Part shown: positions 8,086-15,117 of the stretch, piece after piece
Position numbering within the stretch: the stretch's first letter is position 1
How the letters are laid out: each line of letters begins with the position of its first letter
From: Clostridium bowmanii
GTDB taxonomy: Bacteria; Bacillota; Clostridia; Clostridiales; Clostridiaceae
Reading direction: 5' to 3'
Length of the DNA stretch: 64,000 nucleotides
NCBI RefSeq assembly: GCF_018861315.1
Contig: NZ_JAHLDL010000002.1
Span: 124,001-188,000, forward strand
Position numbers and translations under genes: made by a program
The notes under the pieces: model-generated
Database searches by the model: none
Told to the model about the DNA's origin: nothing
What the model saw: only the letters and a program-made list of their open reading frames with translations

Positions 8086-8453
8086 TCTTTATCTTTTCAT
8101 TTTATCTATTACCTAACATTGTAGTAGTACCAGAAGCAACTAATTTAGGTTTTAAGACTAAAGTGGTATCTGCACAAACACTAAATTCTGTAAAAGTATC
8201 GTCAAGTGTAAATAACAAGACACCTTTGCAGAACTTAATAGTTAAAGTTACTGTAAATGGTCCTGCAAAAGGGTCTGTTAAAATAATATGCCATTATAAA
8301 TCCACTAATACTACTTATAAAGCAACAATTGGTTTAAATGGTAAAGCAGTAATACCAGTTAAGATAAGCTGTGCTACTAAGGGATATAATGAAAGAAGTG
8401 TGAGTGGATTAAAAGATACTTTTTCTAATTTCGGTTACTTTAGTGGTACATGA
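8079..8453 (+). pseudogene. 5'-truncated secreted protein
   Basis: The frame opens inside the boundary repeat: TTG at 8079 is part of TTTGCTAA. It runs straight into a hydrophobic stretch, LIFIFSFYLLPNIVVV, that looks like the core of a signal peptide without its charged start. The rest (ATNLGFKTKVVSAQTLNSVKV and so on) is a Thr/Val/Lys-rich beta region like that of the SH3 protein at 5188-6030. No ribosome binding site or proper start is visible. The gene was probably cut at the cassette boundary. Use of the TTG as start cannot be excluded. Confidence 0.55.
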
Positions 8454-8486
8454 TTCTAATCAATTGCCTATTTTTATATTGCTGAC

Positions 8487-8578
8487 ACGACCCCATTACA
8501 GAAATTGGTAACGTCGTGGACAAGTTCTGTTATGGAGCACGGAAATTTGTAATGTATTGGACAAGGTCTGTTTGCTAA
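8487..8578 (+). repeat. Class II boundary repeat, tandem composite (copy E)
   Basis: The first unit has CGACCCCATTACAGAAATTG and GGTAACGTCGTGGACAAGTT with CTGTTA. A second partial unit follows (GGAAATTTGTAATGTATTGG, then ACAAGGTCTGTTTGCTAA). The arms ACAGAAATTG and CAAGTTCTGT are inverted. The terminal TTTGCTAA is shared with class I. Downstream is the second copy of the antitoxin module. Confidence 0.6.
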
Positions 8579-8719
8579 TCATCTCATATGCTGCAATATT
8601 AACAACTTTGGAAGCGAATTTTTGTAAAATAAACAGAAAGGATGTTATAAGAGCTGCTTAATATTTTAGTATATTGGTATATAATATTATATAAATAGTT
8701 TCAATCGGAGGTAATAGAT

Positions 8720-8884
8720 ATGAGTGATGGAAATAACCAAATATATGACATATTCCTGGGCATGTCTTATAGTCAATTAAAGGGATTATTTAGGAAGGCA
8801 AAGAGTAAACAAGAGCAAGATTTTTATATGATGTTATCTAATATGGTTTTACAAAGAGAACAAGAAAAGGTAATAGGTAAATAA
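8720..8884 (+). CDS. Small antitoxin-like protein, second copy
   Basis: This 54-residue protein (MSDGNNQIYDIFLGMSYSQL) is nearly identical to the one at 2166-2330. About 300 bases of upstream and coding DNA are duplicated (2033-2335 and 8584-8889), including the TCGGAGGT ribosome binding site. Its toxin partner has been reduced to a stub. Survival of the small gene in both copies suggests that it is the part worth keeping, or that too little time has passed to lose it. Confidence 0.6.
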   Translation: MSDGNNQIYDIFLGMSYSQLKGLFRKAKSKQEQDFYMMLSNMVLQREQEKVIGK

Positions 8885-8886
8885 TT

Positions 8887-8922
8887 ATGCCAAGCTGGGT
8901 TAACAATATATTAAATTCATAG
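8887..8922 (+). pseudogene. Zeta-toxin stub (internal deletion)
   Basis: ATG CCA A- matches the start of the toxin frame at 2333. It then jumps to SWVNNILNS and a stop, probably the toxin's last residues, so nearly the whole gene is deleted. A terminator follows directly. Confidence 0.5.
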
Positions 8923-8952
8923 CTAGTAAAGTTTATTTACTAGCTGTTTTTA
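8921..8952 (+). terminator. Rho-independent terminator of the zeta module
   Basis: AGCTAGTAAA-GTTTA-TTTACTAGCT forms a perfect 10-bp stem followed by GTTTTTAT. Confidence 0.8.
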
Positions 8953-8979
8953 TATTACGTAAGAAGTCCTATTTGCTAA
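8953..8979 (+). repeat. Possible boundary repeat remnant (copy F)
   Basis: TATTACGTAAGAAGTCCTA leads into TTTGCTAA (8972-8979), resembling the right end of the site at 16660-16716. Only the right end is recognisable. Confidence 0.4.
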
Positions 8980-9097
8980 GAGGTGATTTTTAGGTGCCAC
9001 CTATAAAGTTTCGTTTAATTGTGCCATCATGATTAAACTCTACACCATCTTTAAAAGACTCTTCTCTTCTTAATAAAGGATACCCTATTAAGCTATG

Positions 9098-9431
9098 TTA
9101 AATATTAAAAGTACCTTCATACCAAAGTATACCATTTTCATTGAACAATCTACCAAAAACAAAATATCTTGGTCCATAATAATTTCTTGGGCCCTTGTTA
9201 AATTCGCCTATAAATCTTATGTTACCGTTTTTATAGTACTCTGTGCCTATTTCAATAAACCAGTCAGCAAAGTTTCGTTCCATATTTTTTTGACATCCTT
9301 AAAAAATTTTATTCCTTCCCCACAGGGTAATAATTTATTAACCTTACAATCCATTTTAGTAAATCCTTTATATTTAATGTTCCTGATGGATAGTATATTT
9401 TTTGCCATTTTATTTTTACTTCTCTAGTCAT
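9098..9431 (-). pseudogene. MORN/YwqK-like protein, frameshifted (copy 2)
   Basis: Three frames read in sequence give one coherent protein. MTREVKIKWQKIYYPSGTLNIK comes first, then GFTKMDCKVNKLLPCGEGIKFF, then an open frame from 9283 with YYKNGNIRFIGEFNKG and NENGILWYEGTFNI. The repeated YYxNGxxxxxGEF pattern is that of MORN_2/YwqK-type proteins, often antitoxin or immunity partners. Two frameshifts disable it. A worse copy lies at 2581-2816. Confidence 0.6.
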
Positions 9432-9492
9432 AAACAATTCCCCCAAAAATAATTTTTACTCTGCAAAAGCTTATAATTATAAAATCCTAATT

Positions 9493-10176
9493 TTAATCTT
9501 CATCCTGGTATAGTTGGTCATATGCATTACAACCACAGTGTTCACATTTATAAAGTTTAAGATTATCATAAAACGTAAAATGTTCCCATAGCTACCAGCC
9601 TCCACATACAACACAGTGATGGAGGGTAAAAATATCAATGCAATAAGTATAGATATCCAACTCATCTAATTGATCTTCAGTAAGATTAAGAAAACATACA
9701 TTGAAAGAATCTTTAAAACTATCAAGATAAATTTTTCGGACATGCTTTGCATCACGCATTGTAGCAAATTTTAGTTTGCTTTCATAACTACAATCAATAG
9801 TTTTATACATATAGTCGGGCCATGTGAAATAAGCATTATCAAAAATAAACTTATCTAGTTCATCATTAAAAATATCAAAAATTAGGTTCGCATCCTCTTC
9901 TCCAATAATTCTTTTTAAATCTTCCCAATTAATAATAACAAAAGGCATTGAATCATATTTTCTTTCCATAAATATATTATGAACTTTATTATATAGTTCA
10001 CTTAAGGTATCAAGAAAAAGACCAATTTGACGTTTATAAAACAGCCCCTCATAATCTCCATAAATTTCAAGAGTATAGGAAGTCGATAATTCTTCAATTT
10101 CGTTTTCTAGTTCAATTCTATCATCAAGGGTTTTAATGCTCTTAATACCAATCTCAATATCTCTTATTCTATCCAT
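9493..10176 (-). pseudogene. Cys-rich uncharacterised protein with a nonsense codon (copy 2)
   Basis: The 194-residue open part is mostly acidic and helical (MDRIRDIEIGIKSIKTLDDR, later FVIINWEDLKRIIGEEDANL) and ends HHCVVCGGW before TAG. Beyond the stop the frame continues in phase with LWEHFTFYDNLKLYKC and ends DQLYQDED at 9493, matching copy 1, which has GAG in place of TAG. A single base change therefore removed a metal-binding-looking tail. The start lies 9 bases after the zinc-ribbon gene's stop, so the two form an operon. Family unknown. Confidence 0.6.
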
Positions 10177-10185
10177 AAAAGTAAA

Positions 10186-10314
10186 TTATTCAAAAGAATA
10201 AGGTTGGTCAATTCCAGACTCTGGAATACATTCGGAGCTGCAGTACTTTCTACTATTAGAAGATATATAGGGCTCATTTTTAAATTTCTTTTTACAATGA
10301 TAACATGTATACAT
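10186..10314 (-). CDS. Small zinc-ribbon protein
   Basis: This 42-residue frame reads MYTCYHCKKKFKNEPYISSN, then KYCSSEC, then a short tail. The C-x2-C...C-x3-C spacing is that of a treble-clef or zinc-ribbon knuckle. AGAGGGGTGA lies at a good distance before the ATG, so it is likely real despite its length. It is followed after 9 bases by the Cys-rich gene at 9493-10176. Function unknown. Confidence 0.6.
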   Translation of the reverse strand: MYTCYHCKKKFKNEPYISSNSRKYCSSECIPESGIDQPYSFE

Positions 10315-10630
10315 AAGATCACCCCTCTAATTATTTTCATGCTTTTTTCTTGCTTACTACTACTATACATATGGATTACGAATTTCTGCACGGGAGATTA
10401 TGCTTTCGCTATTAAAAATAAAATATATGTATCCGCAAAAGTTTATTTCATACAGAAATTAGGGTTTGGCTTTCTCTAATTGATTGGAATGATTAATTAG
10501 TACTTATTGACAAAAATGTTACTCTATATAGAGGAAATTGGAAATTAATGTAGAAATATAGTTTGAGGGAACTTAAATAACTATACAAGTTAAGTATGGA
10601 TGTGCGGAAATTATTAAAAATGAAAAATGG
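10315..10630. other. Gap without a recognised gene
   Basis: The stretch holds the ribosome binding site and probable promoter of the zinc-ribbon gene on the minus strand. A 91-codon plus-strand frame (10204-10479) crosses it, but it is antisense to the zinc-ribbon gene and has no ribosome binding site. Nothing else is recognised. Confidence 0.4.
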
Positions 10631-10666
10631 GCAAAACGTAGCAAAGAACAGTTTTTTACTTGCTAA
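10631..10666 (+). repeat. Possible boundary repeat remnant (copy G)
   Basis: CGTAGCAAAGAACAG with ACTTGCTAA at the end resembles the right end of the site at 16660-16716 (CGTAGTAAAGATG, then TTTGCTAA). No left arm is evident. Confidence 0.35.
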
Positions 10667-10740
10667 CCTTGTAAAATGTGGGTCATTTAAGCAATCTCTA
10701 AAATCAAATTATATGTAGTAAATTGGGAGGAGATTAACAC

Positions 10741-11082
10741 ATGATTGAAATATTATCAAGAATGCCAAACAAACAGTTCATATTTACTTGCCTTAATATA
10801 TTGAATAAGACAGGAAAGCTTACAGAAAAAAATATCAATTTGTTAACTAATAGAGATTATTGTAGCGCAAATTTCTTGTGTCGGTTTGCTATATTATCTG
10901 AAGTACCTACATTAGATGAAGTTTCAAAAGATTATTACAATGATAACTCAGGGCATCGAAGATACTATCCTGAAAAATATGCAATAGGAGAAAAAGTTTT
11001 TATTGTAACAAATCATTGGTACGGACATGAAAAATCCAATCCTGACAATAGAACTCCTTTTATGCAATGGGTAATGAATTAG
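10741..11082 (+). CDS. Uncharacterised 113-residue protein
   Basis: The product (MIEILSRMPNKQFIFTCLNI...) is not recognised. It has two Cys around DYCSANFLCRF (about 41-51), an aromatic middle (NDNSGHRRYYPEKYAIGEKV) and a conserved-looking end, FIVTNHWYGHEKSNPDNRTP. GGGAGGAG precedes ATG 10741, so translation is well supported. It is the only gene in its module, and a class I boundary repeat begins 20 bases after its stop. No signal peptide or membrane segment is seen. Confidence 0.65.
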   Translation: MIEILSRMPNKQFIFTCLNILNKTGKLTEKNINLLTNRDYCSANFLCRFAILSEVPTLDEVSKDYYNDNSGHRRYYPEKYAIGEKVFIVTNHWYGHEKSNPDNRTPFMQWVMN

Positions 11083-11101
11083 AGAGCATAAGATCCGTAA
11101 C

Positions 11102-11175
11102 TAGCAAATAATAACTTCCAGTTATTGTTACGTCCCTCGATGTCATTACATAAACTGGAAGTTGGTGTTTGCTAA
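11102..11175 (+). repeat. 74-bp palindromic boundary repeat, class I, copy H
   Basis: An intact 74-bp copy: TAGCAAATA start, AACTTCCAGTTATTGTTACG left arm, CATAAACTGGAAGTTGGTG right arm, TTTGCTAA end (11168-11175). Arm mismatches relative to copy A are often in paired positions of the palindrome. Confidence 0.78.
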
Positions 11176-11457
11176 TAAAATATTTGGTGAAGATTTAATA
11201 AGATGAAACTAATTCTTTTGTAAGAATAGATAAATAAAAGCTGGTAGGCAACAATATGTTAATGTTTAAATGATAGAGTGTAATTAGTAGAGTAGTATTT
11301 TTTTACGCGACTAACACTAGCTACTATGGCAGTTAACTTATTTACGCGCTAGTGGGTCTGGATAGCCAACTATAAATAGGGATGCCCGGTTCTATAAATT
11401 AATATTCAGTTTGACTATAATCTTTTATATGTGTTTTACATTTATTGGTTGGCTGGT
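11176..11457 (+). other. ORF-less module between two boundary repeats
   Basis: About 280 bases between class I copy H and class II copy I contain no plausible gene on either strand. The segment TTTTTTACGCGACTAACACTAG and a partner near 11340-11355 with TTTACGCGCTAGTG give a loose inverted relationship, so a small RNA or regulatory hairpin is possible but unproven. Confidence 0.4.
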
Positions 11458-11508
11458 GCGACCCCGTTACAGAAATTGGTAATGTAGTGGACAAGTTCTG
11501 TTTGCTAA
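11458..11508 (+). repeat. Class II boundary repeat (copy I)
   Basis: GCGACCCCGTTACAGAAATT and GGTAATGTAGTGGACAAG with TTCTGTTTGCTAA. The inverted arms are ACAGAAATTG and CAAGTTCTGT. The sigma-factor module follows directly. Confidence 0.65.
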
Positions 11509-11527
11509 AAACAAGGCGGTGTATATT

Positions 11528-12061
11528 GTGGAAAAATTAATTGAAAGGGCTAAAGCTAAAGAGGTAGGAGCTACAGAAGAAATAATAGAAAAATTCAAGT
11601 ATCTAATATTTAAGGAGGCTTCAAAATATCACATTCCAGGTTTTGATTTAACAGACCTAATCCAGCATGGATATCTATCCGTGATTAGAGCTATAGCAAT
11701 GTATAAATTAGGTAGCAACAGCTTTAATGGCTATTGCATAAATACTATAAAAATGAATTTCAAAGCACTTTTGAAAGGACAAATAAAGCATTTTAGAGAG
11801 GTGCCAAACAATGATATGTTAGATTTTGATACCTGTGGAGATTATGAATTCACCCTAGAGGATGAGGTAATAGCTTACTATGAAGTGGAAAAGTTATATA
11901 GTGCTCTAGAAAAACTTGATCCACTAGAGCGCGAAATAATAAAAAGATATTATCTTATGGACCAGTCCCTTGGAGAAATAGCTTGTGATAGCGATAAAAA
12001 TTATCATCAACTTGCAAGAATTAAGAGAAAAGCTCTAGAAAAGCTCCGGTCCTTAATGTAG
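11528..12061 (+). CDS. RNA polymerase sigma-70-like factor
   Basis: The 177-residue protein has sigma region 2 (about 30-80: FKYLIFKEASKYHIPGFDLTDLIQHGYLSVIRAI) and region 4 (about 115-175: EVEKLYSALEKLDPLEREIIKRYYLMDQSLGEIA, then ARIKRKALEKLRSL). Its size is that of small clostridial sigma factors. A GTG at 11519 extends the frame, but AAGGCGGTG at 11513-11521 fits GTG 11528. It is followed by DUF1659 and DUF2922 genes, a set often found together in Clostridium and Bacillus; the regulon is unknown. It could direct transcription of those genes, a conjecture from adjacency. Confidence 0.85.
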   Translation: MEKLIERAKAKEVGATEEIIEKFKYLIFKEASKYHIPGFDLTDLIQHGYLSVIRAIAMYKLGSNSFNGYCINTIKMNFKALLKGQIKHFREVPNNDMLDFDTCGDYEFTLEDEVIAYYEVEKLYSALEKLDPLEREIIKRYYLMDQSLGEIACDSDKNYHQLARIKRKALEKLRSLM

Positions 12062-12140
12062 ATTTATTTATAAAAATTTCTCACAAAACTTTCCAGCAGC
12101 ATATATATTCAATGAAAACAAAATGAAAGGAGTGATTTAC

Positions 12141-12365
12141 ATGGCAGTTGTATCAACAAAGGTAGCCAGTGCGTTAAAGCTTACTATGAAGGTAGGAGTA
12201 GACATCAAAGGCAAAGACAAATATGCAACAAAAAGATTAAGTAATCTAAAAGTTGCGGCATCAGATGAAGACATGTTTGCCGTAGGACAAGCAATCTCTA
12301 ACATCAAAACTTACCCATTGTTTGGATTAGACAGAGAAGATCAGTACAGCTTAGTTACTGAGTAG
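12141..12365 (+). CDS. DUF1659 protein
   Basis: The 74-residue protein (MAVVSTKVASALKLTMKVGV...TKRLSNLKVAASDEDMFAVG) matches DUF1659, small proteins of unknown role found beside DUF2922 in low-GC Gram-positives. AAAGGAG at 12125-12131 selects ATG 12141 over the ATG at 12123. No signal peptide or membrane helix is present. Confidence 0.85.
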   Translation: MAVVSTKVASALKLTMKVGVDIKGKDKYATKRLSNLKVAASDEDMFAVGQAISNIKTYPLFGLDREDQYSLVTE

Positions 12366-12434
12366 TTTTAACTTGAAAGGGAAAGTAGAAAATCCAGAGT
12401 CCTGGTCCAAATAAATTAAAGGAGGAAAAGTGAT

Positions 12435-12671
12435 ATGCATAAATTAGTTATGAGATTTTTAACAGCTACAGAAGGTAAATATTTTACACTAACTGTAGAT
12501 GACATTAAAGCTGATGGTGATGGAGTTCCAACTGTAACTGATGCGCAGGCAAATGCTCTAATGGATCTAGTCATTGCAAAGAACATTTTTGCATCAGCTA
12601 ATGGTAGCTTGGTTGGCAAGAAAGATGCTAAGATAATTACTACGGATACTAGTACAGTTGAAGTAGCATAG
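12435..12671 (+). CDS. DUF2922 protein
   Basis: This 78-residue protein has the DUF2922 core: MRFLTATEGKYFTLTVDDIK, then VTDAQANALMDLVIAKNIF. AAAGGAGG precedes its ATG. It is almost always next to DUF1659, as here, and is uncharacterised. A terminator follows within 10 bases, closing the sigma/DUF1659/DUF2922 transcript. Confidence 0.85.
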   Translation: MHKLVMRFLTATEGKYFTLTVDDIKADGDGVPTVTDAQANALMDLVIAKNIFASANGSLVGKKDAKIITTDTSTVEVA

Positions 12672-12677
12672 GAAAAG

Positions 12678-12717
12678 GGAGTTAGTAGATAAATCTACTG
12701 GCTCTCATTTTTTTTTA
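12678..12717 (+). terminator. Rho-independent terminator after DUF2922
   Basis: GAGTTAGTAGAT-AA-ATCTACTGGCTC pairs (with G-U pairs) and is followed by a run of nine T. Confidence 0.8.
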
Positions 12718-12740
12718 TAAATGTTTGTTAGAGGGGGGGT

Positions 12741-12772
12741 AGAATAAAAACTGGAAGTTACATTCTTGCTAG
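12741..12772 (+). repeat. Diverged class I boundary repeat, right half (copy J)
   Basis: AATAAAAACTGGAAGTTACA with TTCTTGCTAGTC resembles the class I right arm; the end is TTGCTAG rather than TTTGCTAA. It lies between the DUF2922 module and the GHKL/receiver module. Confidence 0.5.
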
Positions 12773-12862
12773 TCGAAGTTGCTTGTACATGGTAATTTTC
12801 TGGTCCTCGGAGGTGTTTGAGGGGAACGAAGGGGCCCTCTTATTAAATAATAAAATAACAAT

Positions 12863-12892
12863 TTGTCTAAATATATACATCTTTGGTATAAT
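12863..12892 (+). promoter_or_regulatory. Promoter of the GHKL/receiver pair
   Basis: TTGTCT (12863-12868) and TATAAT (12887-12892) with an 18-base spacer, about 45 bases before the first start codon. Confidence 0.55.
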
Positions 12893-12935
12893 GTTATTGG
12901 AAGTATACAAATTTAGTTCAGAAAGGGGAAATGAA

Positions 12936-15116
12936 ATGGGCGAATTATATAAAATTAAACCTTCAGCTAGGATAGTGACATCAATTGGGGAAGAACTTAT
13001 TAAGGATATTACAGCTGCAATAGTTGAATTGGTAAAAAATTCATATGATGCAGATGCTAATAATGTTGATATAGAATTTTCTATGGTTACTACTAAAGAA
13101 ACAGAGGAAGAAAATATAAAGCTTAATATTCATGATGACGGGCATGGTATGAATTTTGATACTGTTGTTAATAAATGGATGGTACCTGCTACTAATGATA
13201 AATTGATTAGAAAATATAGTCCAAAAGGAAGGAGGTTGCAAGGGAGAAAAGGAATTGGTCGTTATGCTGTAGCTATTTTAGGTGAAGAAGTAGTATTAAA
13301 AACAGTAGACATTATTGGAAATGAAACCTCACTTTATATTAATTGGGACGAGTTTAAAAATCATGAGTTCTTAGAAGATGTTGATATTAATATTGACTTA
13401 AAAAAAACTAATTTAAAAAGTCAAACTAATATTCAAATAACAGGTAGCCAAGATAAATTATATAATTGGTCTAAAAGAGAAGTTGAATTATTAATAGATG
13501 AGTTAAAAAAAATGTTATCTCCAATAACAACATGGGGAAATAATAAAGATAAATTTAGTATTAAAATAATGTTTAAAGATTTTATAGTAGAAGAATATGA
13601 AAATAAAGTCATTGAGATATTGCCTATACCTTTAATAGATTTTTATGATTATAGATTGTACGGTAGTGTAAGCAAAGATGGTAAGTTTGATTTGATTTTT
13701 CAGGAACAAGTTATGAAGGGAATTCATAATGAGAAAATTGATGTATCAACATTTATTCCCCAAAATGAAGCTATTGGAAAAGTAAATATTGATATAAGGG
13801 TTTTTGATAGAGATCCAGATTCATTAGAACAAATTATTAATAGGGGACTAAAAGAAGAATATACAGAAAATTTATTAGGGAAAAGGGATACTAGGCATCT
13901 TTTGAATAGTATGTCCGGTATAGGAATTTATAGAGGAAAATTTAGAATTAGACCATATGGTGATCCAGGCTATGATTGGTTACAATTGGATAAAACAAGA
14001 GTGCAAACACCAGCGAAAAGAATAGGAAGTAATCAAGTTATTGGGTTTATAGAAATTGAAGCAGAAGAGAATTCTCATCTTGAAGAAAAAAGTGCAAGAG
14101 ATGGTTTAAAAGAAGACATGTATTTTGAAACTTTAAAATCACTTTTGAAAGAAGCTATTAATCAATTGGAAATAAGAAGATATAAAATTAGAAAGCTTAT
14201 AGGCAGAGGCAGGTCTAATGTTGGATTACAGAAGGAATTAAGTAGCTTGTTTGATTTTGAAAAGCTATCGGATAAGATAGAAAAAATTCTTAATTTATCT
14301 AATATAGAAGATGACAAAATAGTTAAAATTAAAGAGTATATAGAGCAAACAGAAAAAGAAAAGGCAGGCCAGTTAAAAAAAATCGAAGATATAATAGCTA
14401 TATACCAAGGCCAAGCTACTTTAGGTAAAATAATAAAGGTAGTATTACACGAAGGGAGAAAACCATTAAGTTGGTTTAAAAGTCAAGCTGGTGTTATCCA
14501 AAATACTGTTGATAAAATATTAGAAGATCCGTCAGAAGAGTTGTTGTTAAAAATTAAGAATAGAAGTTTAACATCTAAAGAGCAGGCTGAAAAATTGAGT
14601 AAACTATTTAGTAGGTTAACACCGTTAGCATCAAATAGAAGAAGTCTAGCAAAAGATTTTGATATAAAAAAAGTGATAAATAGTAGTTATCAGGTTTTTG
14701 AAAATGAGATTAAAAATAAAAATATAAAATTTAGTTTAAATTGTGAAGATAATATAAAATTTAATGGGTGGGAAGAGGATTTTTATATTATTTTCACAAA
14801 TTTATTTGAAAATTGCGTTTATTGGTTAGATAAGGCAGATGCGCAAGATAAATTTATAGAAGTCAATATCAATTTTAAAGATAAGTTAAAATATATAGAT
14901 ATTACAGATAATGGATTAGGAATAAGAAAAGATTTTATTGAAAGTAAGATAATTTTTGAACCTGATTTTTCTACTAAAAAAAATAATGAAGGAACTGGGC
15001 TAGGATTGGCTTTAGCAGGAGAGGCGAGTGATAGAAATAATTGTAAATTGAAAGCTATTTATTGGGAGAATGGTGCTCATTTTAGATTAGAGGTTATAGG
15101 AACGGAGGAAGATTAG
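12936..15116 (+). CDS. Two-domain GHKL ATPase / histidine-kinase-like protein (paraMORC-type)
   Basis: The 726-residue protein contains two GHKL ATP-binding regions. The first (about 1-110) has E31-LVKN35-SYD, D67-DGHG and GRKGIG (103-108), as in Hsp90/MutL/MORC ATPases. A middle part of about 350 residues follows. The C-terminal region looks like a histidine kinase: His505 in VVLHEGRKPL, an N box in FENCVYWL (about 629), DNGLGI (about 658) and GTGLGLALAG (about 687). Such double-GHKL proteins were described as paraMORCs next to restriction and defence genes. ATG 12936 follows AAAGGGGA; the frame's extra 51 residues upstream have no ribosome binding site. It overlaps no neighbour and is one base from the receiver gene. 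Confidence 0.75.
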   Translation: MGELYKIKPSARIVTSIGEELIKDITAAIVELVKNSYDADANNVDIEFSMVTTKETEEENIKLNIHDDGHGMNFDTVVNKWMVPATNDKLIRKYSPKGRRLQGRKGIGRYAVAILGEEVVLKTVDIIGNETSLYINWDEFKNHEFLEDVDINIDLKKTNLKSQTNIQITGSQDKLYNWSKREVELLIDELKKMLSPITTWGNNKDKFSIKIMFKDFIVEEYENKVIEILPIPLIDFYDYRLYGSVSKDGKFDLIFQEQVMKGIHNEKIDVSTFIPQNEAIGKVNIDIRVFDRDPDSLEQIINRGLKEEYTENLLGKRDTRHLLNSMSGIGIYRGKFRIRPYGDPGYDWLQLDKTRVQTPAKRIGSNQVIGFIEIEAEENSHLEEKSARDGLKEDMYFETLKSLLKEAINQLEIRRYKIRKLIGRGRSNVGLQKELSSLFDFEKLSDKIEKILNLSNIEDDKIVKIKEYIEQTEKEKAGQLKKIEDIIAIYQGQATLGKIIKVVLHEGRKPLSWFKSQAGVIQNTVDKILEDPSEELLLKIKNRSLTSKEQAEKLSKLFSRLTPLASNRRSLAKDFDIKKVINSSYQVFENEIKNKNIKFSLNCEDNIKFNGWEEDFYIIFTNLFENCVYWLDKADAQDKFIEVNINFKDKLKYIDITDNGLGIRKDFIESKIIFEPDFSTKKNNEGTGLGLALAGEASDRNNCKLKAIYWENGAHFRLEVIGTEED

Positions 15117-15117
15117 T

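Noticed and set aside
10204-10479. 91-codon plus-strand frame
   Set aside because: It has no ribosome binding site and lies antisense to the zinc-ribbon gene, whose frame and ribosome binding site are better.
11528-12061. Toxin-operon sigma factor of the BotR/TcdR group
   Set aside because: The size is similar, but the sequence and the DUF1659/DUF2922 context do not support it.
12783-12935. N-terminal extension of the GHKL ATPase
   Set aside because: There is no ribosome binding site; the promoter lies inside it and the family's conserved start is at 12936.
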